Translations under genes and position numbers: made by a program | Shown here: positions 1 to 10,429 of the stretch, in pieces | Layout of the letters: every line of letters begins with the position of its first letter | Position numbering within the stretch: the stretch's first letter is position 1 | The notes under the pieces: model-generated | Databases searched by the model: none | The model's input: the letters and a program-made list of their open reading frames with translations, nothing else | What the model was told of the DNA's origin: nothing | Assembly (NCBI GenBank): GCA_050084985.1 | Contig: JBITNC010000001.1 | Span: 180,916,001 to 180,980,000, forward strand | Direction of reading: 5' to 3' | Source: Nageia nagi | Lineage: Eukaryota > Pinophyta | DNA length: 64,000 nt

Positions 1-1930
1 TTCTTCAACATGCATTTTGTGTTTACAAGGAAAACTCAATCAATTCCTATAAAACCCCAAGCCATTTTCTAGGTGGTGCTGACAGAATCCTTACTGGTAA
101 CTCCACAATGGTCGATAACATCATATATCTATAAAGCTGATGGGAATTAAGAGTTCTTAACTTGCCTTCTTGCAGTTCATATTTGCTTTTATATATAAGT
201 AACTCCTCTCATATTGTTGTACCTTTAAGGATGTATAATCATAAGTAATACTCTACTGTGGACATGCTTGGATGTCATTGTTTATTGTGCTTTTGATACC
301 TTTGTACCATCTTAGAGGTTCATGGACCTCAATATAATTACTATATTTTCCCCTTATTGTTCAGGAGAAATAAGAGGGGCTTGCATTTCAAGGGATAGTA
401 TCAGGGATCCATTATAGAGTTGTACTGTAGCTTGCTAATTTCAGAGGCCAATGTTTAAATATTAGAACCAGTAGTGACTTGACATACATAAGGTGATATC
501 AGAGCTTAAAACTAGCTTAGAGTTTGTAAAACAAAAGAAAATAAATCAGGGTACATCTATGTATGCCTGTGGTCTAATTCTTTCTTTGTGGTATCTTCTA
601 ATGCTATTGAGAGGCTTCACTATCCACGTTTACATATGACTTAATTGTTTGGATGAATTGTAGGCCTTCAATTTTTGTCATGGATTGAATAAGATGTTTG
701 TAAAGGATCTCCTTCAAAAAACTAAATCTTCTGTGAAATTTCTTGTTTAAACCAAATTCATTTAACAAATGCAAATGCTATATCTCTTGAAGTTTTTCAC
801 ATACTGTGTTTTATTCCATGTGATTCTTCTAAACCTCCTGCCATTTATCCATGTTCATTTTGATGCTTAGATTTCTATTTAGTATTTACTATTGTCTAAA
901 TGTTCTTGCGATTCAGAACTTTTTGTACTTAAATTGGGAATGTGCCGCTTGTTTGGCTCAAACAATGAATTGCACAAGTGTTTTTTCAGATGGTGAGGGA
1001 CGTACCTGAAATATACATACGTGGAAAAGAAAAGATGCCATTTATCATATGTGAATGGAGGACGTAATAAATTTTCTTGGTGATGTTCTTATGTGTATGT
1101 CAAGCAATAACTTTACACCATGTTAACCAGTCTTGTGTAGATCACTTGCAATGCCAAATTATATGATGCCTGTATTTGTATGAGCGAGCAGTCCTCTTGT
1201 GTGTGTTGGTTGGGTAGTTGGTCATGTTATATACTGGTACCTCTACTTTACCTCCTCAATGCACTTGCTTGATACAAGTTTCAGAAAATTGGCATTGCAA
1301 AACTAACAACCAAGCATAAAGTGACAATTTTATATGGAGATGATGTAGAATGCTTCTTTTTGAAGGCATTTTGGACATTCAATTCTGTGTTGTCACAGCT
1401 TCTTTTATGCTCGAATATCATGGTGGTGCCTAGCATGGCCACTTTTTCATATTATTTCTATATGCTTTTGAAGTCACATGGAATTCATTGATGGTTGGAT
1501 TTCATCCAAAGAGATACTAGTTTCAAAAGATGATGGTTTGGTCACATAAATTCCTTTATTTATTCCATGCAATACAGAGAATCAAAGACTTCCTTATTAG
1601 GCCTTTGTTCAAGGACTAGTCATTTCTAAGAAACAATGAGCTTGCCCTTTCATGAACAAAAAGCATACTTTGCTCATTTTTGGACTATTATGTCTACTCT
1701 TTTTAAGTTACTTTATCCTTTCCTGCTATGAATTCGTATTGAATTTTAACTTATGCAATTCAGAGTCTCTAGGTGTTATATTGTCTTATGTTTATGATAT
1801 TAGAGATACTTCATGGAAGGCCCTGATGTGTTGTAAATCTTGTGACATTTTTTGAAGAACCTTACTGCCTCTGCCAATTTTGATTTGTTAGATGGACATG
1901 AAGTTGCGAAATATAGTATTTAAAAATGGC
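1..1930. other. AT-rich intron-like DNA, no exon recognised
   Basis: This stretch precedes the first recognisable E1 exon. Exon 2886-3028 starts inside a codon, so at least one exon must lie upstream and this is probably intron. I looked for the E1 segment that should precede the recognised exon and did not find it. The small open frames, for example 1652-1855, show no recognisable domain. Confidence 0.5.
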
Positions 1931-1949
1931 TACTTTGTATTTTTCATGT

Positions 1950-2725
1950 TTCCACTGGGACACGTTCCCCCCTCTGGAATAGCTGTTCTTGTCGTTCCCC
2001 TTTGTGGGGAACGTCCCAACCGTTCTCAGGAACCTTCTGGGGAGGTAGGGGGGACGGTCCCCCATCGAGAACACCAAAGGAAATGGCTAGTCGTTCCTGA
2101 GGATGGCAGGGGAACGACCAACATGTTCCTCGACCGTTCTCAAGAATGAAAGCTGACCCAAAAAACAAAAAATAATTACTTTTAACTTCAAAAAAAAAAG
2201 CGAATATAAATGGAGATGGGACCCACCATTGCCCCCACCTCCCAAAACATAATTTCATTTTATATTTGCGTCGAAATTTAACTCATTTCATTTTATGCAG
2301 ATGTTGAAAGAAGAAAATAACAGTGAAAAGAGAAACTCATTTCATTTTGTTTTAGACTGATTTTAGTATTTTACACTGTTACAGATTGTTTAGTATTTTA
2401 CAGTTTTACTTTTACTAGACTTATCTATGCTCATAATAAATATTGATATTCTGATTCATACTTGATGAATGATTTTGTTGATTGATGTTTAAATTGAAAT
2501 TTCAGTTCCAAGTTTTATATACATTATTGAATTGATAAATATTAAATAATAATGAATTTAGAACAATGAAATATCAAAAATCTAAAATATGTGGGAATTT
2601 ATACTAGTATTATACTTATCATTCCCTCCCCGTTCCCCAATTTTCTCAAAAATGGCCCTTCTCATACCCCCTTCTCATATACACATTCCCCTGTTTCCCC
2701 GTTTCTCAGCCTTGTAGAACCCTTG
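1950..2725. repeat. Unclassified repeat with CGTTCCCC inverted motifs
   Basis: A GC-rich block (about 1955-2160) and a C-rich block (about 2625-2725) flank AT-rich DNA. The motif CGTTCCCC and its complement GGGGAACG recur. At 1993-2013 they form a perfect hairpin with two 8-bp arms around 5 nt, and related copies lie near 1960, 2110 and 2630. Dense subterminal inverted motifs are seen in hAT-type and other nonautonomous DNA transposons. I could not define terminal repeats or a target-site duplication, so the class is unresolved. Confidence 0.35.
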
Positions 2726-2885
2726 GTATTTTTCCACCATCCATCTTGTGGGTGTTTATAGATGGATGTTATCTCAGTGGCTAAACAAACTTACTATCAA
2801 TAAGCAGTTGTAGTCTTATAAAGATAACATTAGAGAAATGGTTTTATCAATATAACACTGTTACATATATGTTGGCCATTACAAG

Positions 2886-3028
2886 TTGCTGAACATAGCT
2901 GGGAAAATGCAGGTGTGTTTTCTGCTGTTGACACGTCTTCATCAAGGTTATATCTAGATGCTCGATGCGTTGCGTATCGAAAGCCAATGATTGATGGAGG
3001 GAAGCATGGCACCAAAGGCAGCGTACAG
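2886..3028 (+). CDS. UBA1: Ubiquitin-activating enzyme E1, exon A (partial gene)
   Basis: First recognisable exon of a UBA1-type E1, which adenylates ubiquitin and loads it onto its own cysteine and then onto E2s. The 143 bp begin with two bases of a split codon, then read AEHSWENAGVFSAVD and continue through SSRLYLDARCVAYRKP to HGTKGSVQ. This matches the region of E1 around LDARCxxxxKPLLESGTxGTKGNxQ, just before the catalytic-cysteine half-domain. The acceptor is the only AG in the open stretch upstream (ACAAG at 2881-2885), so the start is probable rather than proven. The donor is GC (GTACAG|GCAAGT at 3029). Upstream exons with the inactive adenylation half are outside the window. Confidence 0.85.
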
Positions 3029-3333
3029 GCAAGTATATCTATCTTTCTGAGTGGGTCAATGGAAAGTCTATTCATATATGTGAGGAAATTTTGAAAATAA
3101 ATGTTAAGAGGAATGTGTGTGTTTGTGTGCATAGGCATTAGAGAAATTGTTACTGTTAATAGGATTATTAATTCTTTAGCCTTAGAGCATACATGTATAT
3201 ATGATTAACCTCTTCGTACTGTACTAGTCTAGACATTTTGATCAAGAAGTATTTTTGTCAGGAGATTATGTTTTCAAATAAGGGAATCTGTTTATGCATT
3301 GTAAAGCTGAATGGGGAGCTTAAAGATTTGCAG
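3029..3333 (+). other. GC-AG intron between E1 exons A and B
   Basis: The 305-bp intron starts with GCAAGT and ends with CAG. The GC donor is fixed by protein similarity: the frame runs ...GTKGSVQ and then VFVPYCSEMY with no residue missing relative to E1 enzymes. No GT near 3024-3040 gives a better join. AG|GCAAGT is the known strong consensus for the minority GC-AG class read by the major spliceosome. Confidence 0.8.
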
Positions 3334-3617
3334 GTATTCGTTCCATATTGCTCGGAAATGTATGCTTCAACAAGAGATCCACCAGAACACAAGGAGGTCC
3401 CTATATGCACACTAAAGAACTTTCCTTATGCAACAGAACATACTGTACGGTGGGCTGTTGAATTATTTGAGACCCTGTTCAAGCAGAGGCCGGATGATGT
3501 AAATTCTTACCTTTCCAATCGAGATTTCCAGGAATCGCTAAAAAAAGCAAAATCGCCTGCAAGGCACCAAACCCTTGAAATGTTAAGGGATGCTCTTGTC
3601 AAATACAAACCATTAAG
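3334..3617 (+). CDS. UBA1: Ubiquitin-activating enzyme E1, exon B with catalytic cysteine
   Basis: The 284 bp encode the catalytic-cysteine half-domain. The motif PICTLKNFP matches the E1 signature PxCTxxxFP. The TGC codon of the ubiquitin-accepting cysteine lies at 3406-3408, so the active site is intact. Before it, YASTRDPPE matches the conserved DPPE loop; after it, EHTVRWAVELFETLFKQ matches the helix that follows. The donor is AG|GTGTGG at 3618. A later GT near 3648 keeps the frame open but would add residues and break the phase, whereas 3617 joins as AG+T to give S-F-E. The wording is closer to animal and fungal UBA1 than to the flowering-plant E1s I know, which carry PMCTVHSFP. Confidence 0.93.
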
Positions 3618-5000
3618 GTGTGGCTTTCTGCATGACCTTATCAATGTGAGTTATCTTAGGTGATTTTAATTCGATTACTATTATTACTGTGCTTTACATC
3701 AAATCTTTATGGAAGATGGAGAAAATGTATGATTTAATATCTTGTGGTCAATAAATTCTTTTTACTTATCTTTCATCATATATATTTGATTTCATTGTTG
3801 TTTACTGAATCTACGGTTAGAAAAAGTGGGAAATATTAATTCAAATTTCTGCGTTTATTTTTGGTACAATAATATTAGAATCTGTTATGATAGCACATAC
3901 CTGACCTGTTTCTTTTTTGTTTGTTTTATTGATCACTCAATCTACTGTTAGATAATATTGGAGGAACTGATTATAATATTATTGTATCCATGAATTTTAA
4001 ATATCAAATAAAAAGAAGTCCTGTGCATAACGGATTTAACAATTTAATTCAATCATATAACTGTAGTATGTATAACCACTTTATTGACTCATCAATAAGG
4101 TTGTCATTAACAGAACATTAGTATATACTCATGTTACTGACCTGACTGGGTACAGCACTATCAAAGCATATGCTTATGTGTATCTGAGTATAAATTCAAA
4201 GATTCAATAAGGGATTTGGAGGAGGAAGGTAAACTATTGAAAACAATGACCAACCAAACATTTATCAACACTTGGTTTTCCTATGGCAGCCACTGATCAT
4301 TTATGTCTGTAACCTTGAGAAGATGTTTAGACAAAGGACCTTCCTATTAGAGCATGCATACAAGTTTTTTCTCTGTTAGAACTCTCTTTTTATCAAGGGT
4401 ACATAGGGATGTGTCCCTGGCACCCAGAAGTGGGAGACACCAATCTACTGGCCCTGGTATTTGGCTTCTGGTATAATGTTATCTGCGGGATGTAGGAGAT
4501 CAATCTAGGCCATCCTGATTCATTCTTGAAAAGGTGGATGTGCTTGCTACAGTTGTGGGATGCCCCTTGACCATACCCGAGATGTCCAAGTGTCAAAAAA
4601 TGTTGGAAATATTATATTATATCATTTAGATTAGGGTGCTATAGTTCCGTAGGAGTAGTTAACAATTTTGGAGTTATACAGTTCCATTAACCATAACTCT
4701 AGGTATAAAACACCCATTGTTGTTGATGTTTTCTATGTGGCATTTTTCTCTCTTCACGAACATCGTATCAGAGAGCTATTATATGTTCAAACTTGGAATG
4801 CAGTTTATGCCTTTTTCATCTGTCCGCTGAAGGAGCTTGATTGCCTTGTCCAGAAGAAGTTTCAATAATAATTATGTAGAAGAATTGTACCAATATGCTA
4901 GTAGAAATTGTTTTATTTGAAAGACAACAGAACATGAATTTTATTGTTAAGTTGCTTGCATTTAGTTTTTGATTGTTGTTTTCTTGTGCTTGTTTCCTAG
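3618..5000 (+). other. E1 intron B-C, no element identified
   Basis: This 1383-bp intron runs from GTGTGG to TTTCCTAG. It is AT-rich. Small open frames at 4393-4596 and 4668-4868 have no recognisable domain. I see no terminal repeats or insertion boundaries. Confidence 0.6.
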
Positions 5001-5067
5001 TTTTGAAGCTTGTATAGAATGGGCTCGCTTGCAATTTGAGGAACTGTTTACAAACAACATCAAGCAG
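5001..5067 (+). CDS. UBA1: Ubiquitin-activating enzyme E1, exon C
   Basis: Short 67-bp exon: one base completing the split serine codon, then 22 codons reading FEACIEWARLQFEELF and TNNIKQ. This matches the E1 helix [DE]CxxWAxxxFExxFxxxIxQLL that follows the catalytic-cysteine region. The acceptor is TTTCCTAG at 4993-5000 and the donor is CAG|GTATGA. Phase in (2) and out (0) agree with both neighbours. It is too short for simple ORF calling and was found by extending the E1 alignment. Confidence 0.88.
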
Positions 5068-5321
5068 GTATGACTTGAATATGATTTTCTGAAGTAGCTT
5101 GATTACATTATAATTTGCAACTTGAGAGTTTCTAATTCTTTGAATCAGGAGGATTCTGTTTGCATTCATAAATGCACCAGTGGTTTGATAAACCAGTATG
5201 CAATATTAATATTGTAACTTCACAGAGAATCTCAAAGCTTTGGATGTTACATACATGTTATAATTTTCCTTTTAGATGGGTTTAATTGATCTATTATTTA
5301 CACAACTTTTTGGAGATGCAG

Positions 5322-5555
5322 CTTTGCTACAATTTTCCAGTTGACATGAGAACAACAGCGGGGTCCCTCTTTTGGAGTGGCACAAAAAGGTCACCAAGAG
5401 CTTTGAAATTCGATTCCAAGGATCCTCTGCAAATGGACTTTATTGTTGCTGCATCAAATTTACAGGCAACCATATATGGACTTAAAGGATGCACAGATCG
5501 TAACCATTTCATGCAAATCCTTCAAAAGATTGACATACCAGTCTTCAATCCGAAG
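5322..5555 (+). CDS. UBA1: Ubiquitin-activating enzyme E1, exon D
   Basis: The 234 bp (78 codons, phase 0 at both ends) read LCYNFPVDMRTTAGSLFWSG and end with DIPVFNPK. Recognisable E1 features are the YNFPxD segment, the nearly invariant FWSGxKRxPxxLxFD stretch (here FWSGTKRSPRALKFD), and the AASNLxAxxYGL helix. The exon closes the cysteine half-domain and re-enters the adenylation fold. Acceptor is GATGCAG (5315-5321); donor is AAG|GTATGA at 5556. The following intron is 25.8 kb. The SLFWSG and ATIYGLKG wording is again closer to opisthokont E1 than to Arabidopsis-type E1. Confidence 0.93.
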
Positions 5556-6240
5556 GTATGAGATTTGCTCCAAAATGTATACAGGCTATCCTTTTCTCTA
5601 GTTATTTACATATGGAATTATTTAAATAACTGTAGTATGTGGTCTCTTGTAACATGAGTGAGTTCATAATAAATCTATTTGTGAAGTAGTGATCATTGTT
5701 TTACTGGGAATCTCTTTGTAGATTTATTTCCCTTCCCTTTTTGTGGGAGTATCATCTTTCGTAGAGGGTATCTAAGTTATGGGAAAAGATACGTAATATG
5801 CATATTTATGCTCAGCCTGTTTGTTGCAGAAAGAATAAATTAAATGCATAACAATTGTCAAACCTCACTTCAGAATTTTACTTCATGAAATCCTTGCTAC
5901 GAACTGCATGTTTGGAACTTATGGACTATAACTGTCCATTCATGTTTGTGCCCATTCTAATGGGAATTATTCAAGTATAGTAAATCAGTGAAGGATGAAA
6001 TAAAGAAATTCAAAACATGAAACTCCGAAAACTATGTACCATGCACTTGCAGATAAACTAAGCAACTTGGTACCAACAAAAGAACTCGTAATCTGAATAT
6101 GAGCATTCTTTCTGAAAACTGATCTCGTTGTTAAAGATCATACAGAAGCAAGTGATATACCATCAAAGAATGCAACCTTTATTGTAGACTATAGTGTGTG
6201 CCTTTAACAGTATTGGATGGTATAAGATTTGATTTTCTTT
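5556..6240 (+). other. Start of 25.8-kb E1 intron
   Basis: AT-rich intron DNA directly after exon D. I see no feature until the target-site duplication of the mini LTR element at 6241. Confidence 0.6.
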
Positions 6241-6519
6241 GATTGTGTAATGAACTGTTACACCAAAAGGACGACCTTTTAGTGAATTCGTACACCCCAA
6301 ATCTTAATATTCCACCACACTCTGCATCTGACATCCTTGGCAGCTCTCACTTGTGGCGGCTCTCACTTTAGCCTTTGCTAGATAGCCTTTTCCATGGAAG
6401 CCCTTTTCAGGGATTCGAACTTGGAATGTATGGTCTACTCTGATACCAAATGTAACAAACCGTTACATCAAAAGGCCGACCTTGTAGTGAATCCGCACAC
6501 CCAGGATCTCAACAGATTG
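6241..6519 (-). mobile_element. SMART/TRIM-like mini LTR retrotransposon with target-site duplication
   Basis: A complete 269-bp element (6246-6514) is flanked by the perfect 5-bp duplication GATTG at 6241-6245 and 6515-6519. Two 64-bp LTRs lie at 6246-6309 and 6451-6514. The right one starts TGTAAC and ends CAACA; the left has the terminal CA mutated to TA. Between them are about 141 bp. On the minus strand the right LTR is followed at once by TTTGGTATCAGAGTAGACC, a primer-binding site for initiator tRNA-Met, and the stretch before the left LTR is purine-rich (GAGTGTGGTGGAA). It has no coding capacity and must have been moved by an autonomous element. Its size fits the SMART class of very small LTR elements known from plants. 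Confidence 0.88.
6432..6450 (-). promoter_or_regulatory. Primer-binding site of mini LTR element
   Basis: On the minus strand this reads TTTGGTATCAGAGTAGACC, directly abutting the 5' LTR at 6451. The TGGTATCAGAG core is the usual complement to plant initiator tRNA-Met. It orients the element as minus strand. Confidence 0.85.
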
Positions 6520-6657
6520 TTTATTTATACTTTTGTATTCACATTATTTCATATTTCATTTGAATAAAGTATTTTTCCTTAAGTACAATAAGCTGATTGC
6601 AAGAAGAATTTAATAAATGTTTCTGCCTACCCTTTAGTTGAAGTTGTCTTTGCATGA

Positions 6658-7618
6658 TTTAGTTTTAAGAAAATATCCAAAATACCCCTATATTTTAACA
6701 TAATATCAAAAATATCTTTATAATTTTGAAAATATCAAAAATACCCTCGTCAAATTCTTAGAAATATCAAAAATTTGCCAGCGGGTTTGTACATTCTCGG
6801 TTTCGATCCTCAGGTAGCTTCTCAGTTGCAGGCCCAATGTTGACCAACTCTGCAAATCCAAACTTCCTGAGTTTTTTTATAAGATGAATGGGATCCAGTT
6901 CTCCTATTACCATGATTTTCTGCTCGTTGATATCAATTGTCATCAATTCGATGCCTGCAAGACATCCAAATACGTTCTAGAACTTAGCATTTTACAGTAG
7001 CCACTTTTTCAACGCAAGCACCATTTTGTTTGCCTTGAATGCCTGCGACAGCCTTAAACACCCTTCACTTGCATTTTTCGCAGTGGATTTCAACTTTCAA
7101 CTCAATTTCCTGTATACAGAATTGAGGTCATAATCAGACACAAAAGCTTCACGCAGAGTAATGCTACAAATGAACAGTGATGGCCTACTTAGGACATTTG
7201 TACTGCTGTCGTTGTTGCCTACACTTCGATCCTTCAATTCTTTATCTCGTTAAATAAATGATGAACTATTAAAAACGAGAGTGACCTTGGGTGATAGAAA
7301 GTTAGTTTTTGAATGCAATTTTCGTGTGGTAGCAAAGTATTTGAATCTAGTTTTTTTGTGGAAGCTATGTCTGTCTATGAACTCCTTAACATAGTGCAAC
7401 ATGAATTCAAAGGCTTACCATTTTTCTCGACTACAAAGACCAGAAAATAAGAAATTAAGGGACATAGCAGAGTTCACAGAATGGACAAACCTGCAGGCAA
7501 ATTTTTGATATTTTTAAAAAAGGTGATAGAGGTAGTTTTGATATTTTCAAAACTATAGAAGTATTTTTGATATTATTTTAAAATATAAGGGTATTTTGGA
7601 TATTTTCCCTTAAATTTT
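6658..7618 (-). mobile_element. Pack-MULE-like transposon with 113-bp terminal inverted repeats
   Basis: Terminal inverted repeats of about 113 bp lie at 6667-6779 and 7496-7609. Both start AAAATATCCAAAATACCC (after AAG or GGG) and end near ATATCAAAAATTTGCC. The outer flanks TTTAGTTTT (6658-6666) and TTAAATTTT (7610-7618) agree at 7 of 9 positions, a plausible decayed 9-bp target-site duplication. Long TIRs with a 9-bp duplication are typical of Mutator-like elements. There is no transposase; the interior is largely a captured host gene fragment on the minus strand, which defines a Pack-MULE. The class call is strong from structure, although the duplication is imperfect. Confidence 0.8.
6781..7109 (-). 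pseudogene. Captured HMA-domain (heavy-metal-associated) gene fragment
   Basis: On the minus strand, exon-like DNA from 7109 reads EIELKVEIHCEKCK, a TGA stop at 7067-7065, then RVFKAVAGIQ. HCEKCK is the CxxC copper/zinc-binding motif of plant HMA-domain proteins (metallochaperone-like, often isoprenylated). An intron-like gap follows (about 7033-6955, donor GC, acceptor TTGCAG). Exon 2 (6954-6781) then reads ELMTIDINEQKIMVIGELDP and on through KKLRKFGFAELV and GPATEK, matching the second half of the HMA fold. Retention of the intron shows DNA-level capture rather than retrotransposition. The stop replaces a codon after CEKCK where plant relatives carry K or R, consistent with CGA-to-TGA decay. 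Not functional as it stands. Confidence 0.82.
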
Positions 7619-8099
7619 TGATTATGAACCCTACTTATATGTGTTCCTCTGAAGCGAAGAAAGTGACTAAATGACTCATTGTATGCTATTTTTTGCAAGA
7701 GTATCTGCCTCTAATTATATTTTATGTGCTATCAAAATAGTTTGTTTCATTTTTGTCAAAATCTGTAGAGGTAAATAAAATATGGTCTTTAAGACTATGG
7801 TGGGTTTTTGGAGATGGGAAATATTCTGATTTTCCCGAGAGAATGCTTTTGTGCTTATCATGAGTATGGATGGATGTAGGTGGGGTGTATGATGACCCCA
7901 TGCTGTGGAGGAATGCTCCTTACGTAATTATATCAAAGAAAAACAATGTCACAACAAATAGCTTTATTATTGTCCTTTCAAACTGGCAAATGAGAAAACT
8001 GTTTCTAGATAGCGTTAATCTCACCAGAAGGGGACATAATGGACTGATTTGAAACTTGAGAGTTATCGATTTGCTAACAAATTAAATGTGCACGTGTGT

Positions 8100-8142
<43 letters not shown>

Positions 8143-9319
8143 GAACCAGGTACATCCTTGGCTAAAAACTTCTGTTAATCAGAAAGTGATTGAATGGCAA
8201 GCTTACTAGTCTTTCCTGTAATTCTTCATAGCATTATTTTGATAAAGAGCAAAAACGTGGGTTTTATTAGGATCCTAAAACCTGTTACAGAGAATGCTTG
8301 AAGAGATAGCTTTTATGGATCTATTATAACTTTGTTGCAACTCAGTTGTAGCCACATTTCCCTTATCAGAACACGAGCAAAATCCTTTCACCAACATGTC
8401 ATTACAGATGAAGTATCTTCTATGTAGGTGGCCATTCCATCTCAGTGACATTTCCATCCCATTGTTTTCCAAAGGATCAATTCAGCTAAGCGAAAATATT
8501 AGACCTGTAGCGCATCCTCAAGCCCATACCAACAATTATGGTCTCAGAGGGTGAATCCTAAAGCATCACAATCCAAATTTACAGGAGAAAACATTAGATT
8601 GAACACCCAACACCCCTAGTATTGCTCCAACACCTTAGTCCAACATCCCGTGTTGAATGAAAGATGTATCCTCTTTTGTGCTCTAAATTTGAGCTCCGTG
8701 GTTCATCTTCACTGGCAGTAGGGTTTGCAAGACGGATATGGCCTTGCACAAACTGATATCAATAGAAAGCCAAAGATTTTCCCTCCAAAGATATTTGTTA
8801 GTTGCCTACCTGTGGATCAGACAAAGAAGAGATAGTGTCTGACACATCTTACACAAACATGAGTAGACGAATCCTTCCGTCTCTCCTTCAATGTATTATA
8901 CCTCTAGGAACTGATCTTTTCTTTTGATCCCTAAGTGGGACTCCCAACGAATTTGTTTGATGCAAGGTTGCAATTCAGCCAAGCCTCTAATCTTCACAAA
9001 TGACCCTCCACAATCACCTCATAATACAACTGGTAATGCCATAACAATATTACCAACAAGATTCACATCAATTCTTCCTAAGGTATTAAAAAATAACAGA
9101 TAACAAACACACCAATAGGATCCCCCGATTTGAAACCTAGATGCATTTAAACAAAATATCCACAACTTTGTGTTGTTTTGATAGAGCTCCAATCCATCGG
9201 TAGGATTTCAACAAGGAACGTTCAACAACTAATATGCCTCCATACAAATTGCTAGAATTGGGTCAATGATTGTGGAAAGCCAGAAACAAAATCGTTCTCT
9301 TGAATTGCTTTGCTTTAGG
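7619..9319 (+). other. Intron DNA without identified element
   Basis: I see an (AT)n microsatellite at 8104-8138 and otherwise unassigned DNA. On the minus strand the stretch of about 8500-8960 has several long frames broken by stops (one reads QGHIRLANPTASEDEPR), which hints at decayed coding DNA. I recognise no family. Confidence 0.45.
8104..8138. repeat. (AT)n microsatellite
   Basis: About 35 bp of uninterrupted alternating AT after CGCGC-like dinucleotides. Confidence 0.95.
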
Positions 9320-9324
9320 GGTCG

Positions 9325-9937
9325 TGAAATGTCCCAATTAAGGGCATCGAGATTCTTAACAATTATGGCAATTCCTAATTAATCTTTTTCTCTTGAAGCT
9401 TAGCAATTAAACAGAATACTCAAAATTACCAAAATTAATTTATTTAATTATTCCAAGCATGTGTCCAACCATGAAAGTCAAGATAAATTCAAAATAATGC
9501 TCAAGATGACACAAAAATAGGCGGACAAGTGTAAATATGCTCAAATAATATTTATTAACCACGAAATGACCTCGAAAAACTCAAAATATGCTAAGAAGAG
9601 GTGACGTTCCACCTAGGGCTTCGAACACTTTTTGGATCTGAAATTGCTTCTCAATTGGACATCTCACTCTAGGGCTGAAGATGAGACCTTCACGAACAAA
9701 TATTTTTATCCGAAGTAGCTACATCTCCAAGGCTTCCAACTACTGATTTTCTGAATAAGGTGTAGAAGCACCAAGGCTTCTATGCGAGCTCTCCAAGAGG
9801 TTTTCGTTCATAGGAGAAATGGATGCATTGACTGATCTAGCCGCACGCTCCAAGGGTTTGCAATAGCAAGTAGTTTAGTTGATAGAATATAGCATAAATT
9901 ACGACAAATATGGGACTCTTCAATTTGGGACATTAAA
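9325..9937 (-). repeat. 3' LTR of element I
   Basis: 613 bp, about as similar to 12957-13613 as expected for an old insertion. Both share the run from TCCAAGCATGTGTCCAACC to the terminal CAATTTGGGACATTA. The outermost bases are partly decayed from TG...CA. Confidence 0.88.
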
Positions 9938-10429
9938 AATCTGCCCCTCTTGGATTGCTTGTCCCCAAGCAATATGAAATGGAATCAACTCCTCCCATGA
10001 GTGCCAAATAGGTCATCACATCTGCTGATGTTGTTTTTAGTAGCCAATTCATCTTCATCTTCATAAGTTGGTGCTGAACTTTGAAGTGCCATCCGAACTA
10101 TCTCTTGTTTTTGAGCATATATGAAATCTACTAACTCATGCAAGTTAGAAAACTTCACTTCTAGTGCTCCATGCTTGTAGGGTGATCTCTTGCTGCCATC
10201 AGGGTAAGGTACATTTTTCCACGGCATTGGTGTACAATAATGGCTGACTGCTGTCCATAACTGATTCCAAGCTGTACCAACTCTGTGACAGTCCAAAACA
10301 TAGGCGAAATCAGCTCTGATTTTGCAAGTTTCAGATCTGATTCATCTTGTACAGTGGTGGGTAATCGCTGTCCAATGTCTTCCAAGTTGTTTAAGGCTTC
10401 TTCCTTGCTATCCTTCATGATCGTATTAT

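Noticed and set aside
1862-2258. Overlapping open frames on both strands
   Set aside because: Produced by GC-rich repetitive motifs; no domain and no similarity on either strand.
3238-3333. Start of the 141-codon open frame (MIKKYFCQEIMF...) as the start of a small gene
   Set aside because: The first 32 codons are intron. The E1 similarity begins exactly after CAG at 3333, and the ATG is incidental.
3618-3663. Extension of exon B to the GT at 3648
   Set aside because: It would add ten residues absent from E1 enzymes and would join to exon C out of frame (TTT TGA).
7870-8052. 60-codon frame near the Pack-MULE
   Set aside because: No recognisable domain, no neighbour context, and AT-rich intron composition.
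8500-8960. Possible minus-strand gene
   Set aside because: Several stops and no recognisable motif; mentioned only as possible decayed coding DNA.
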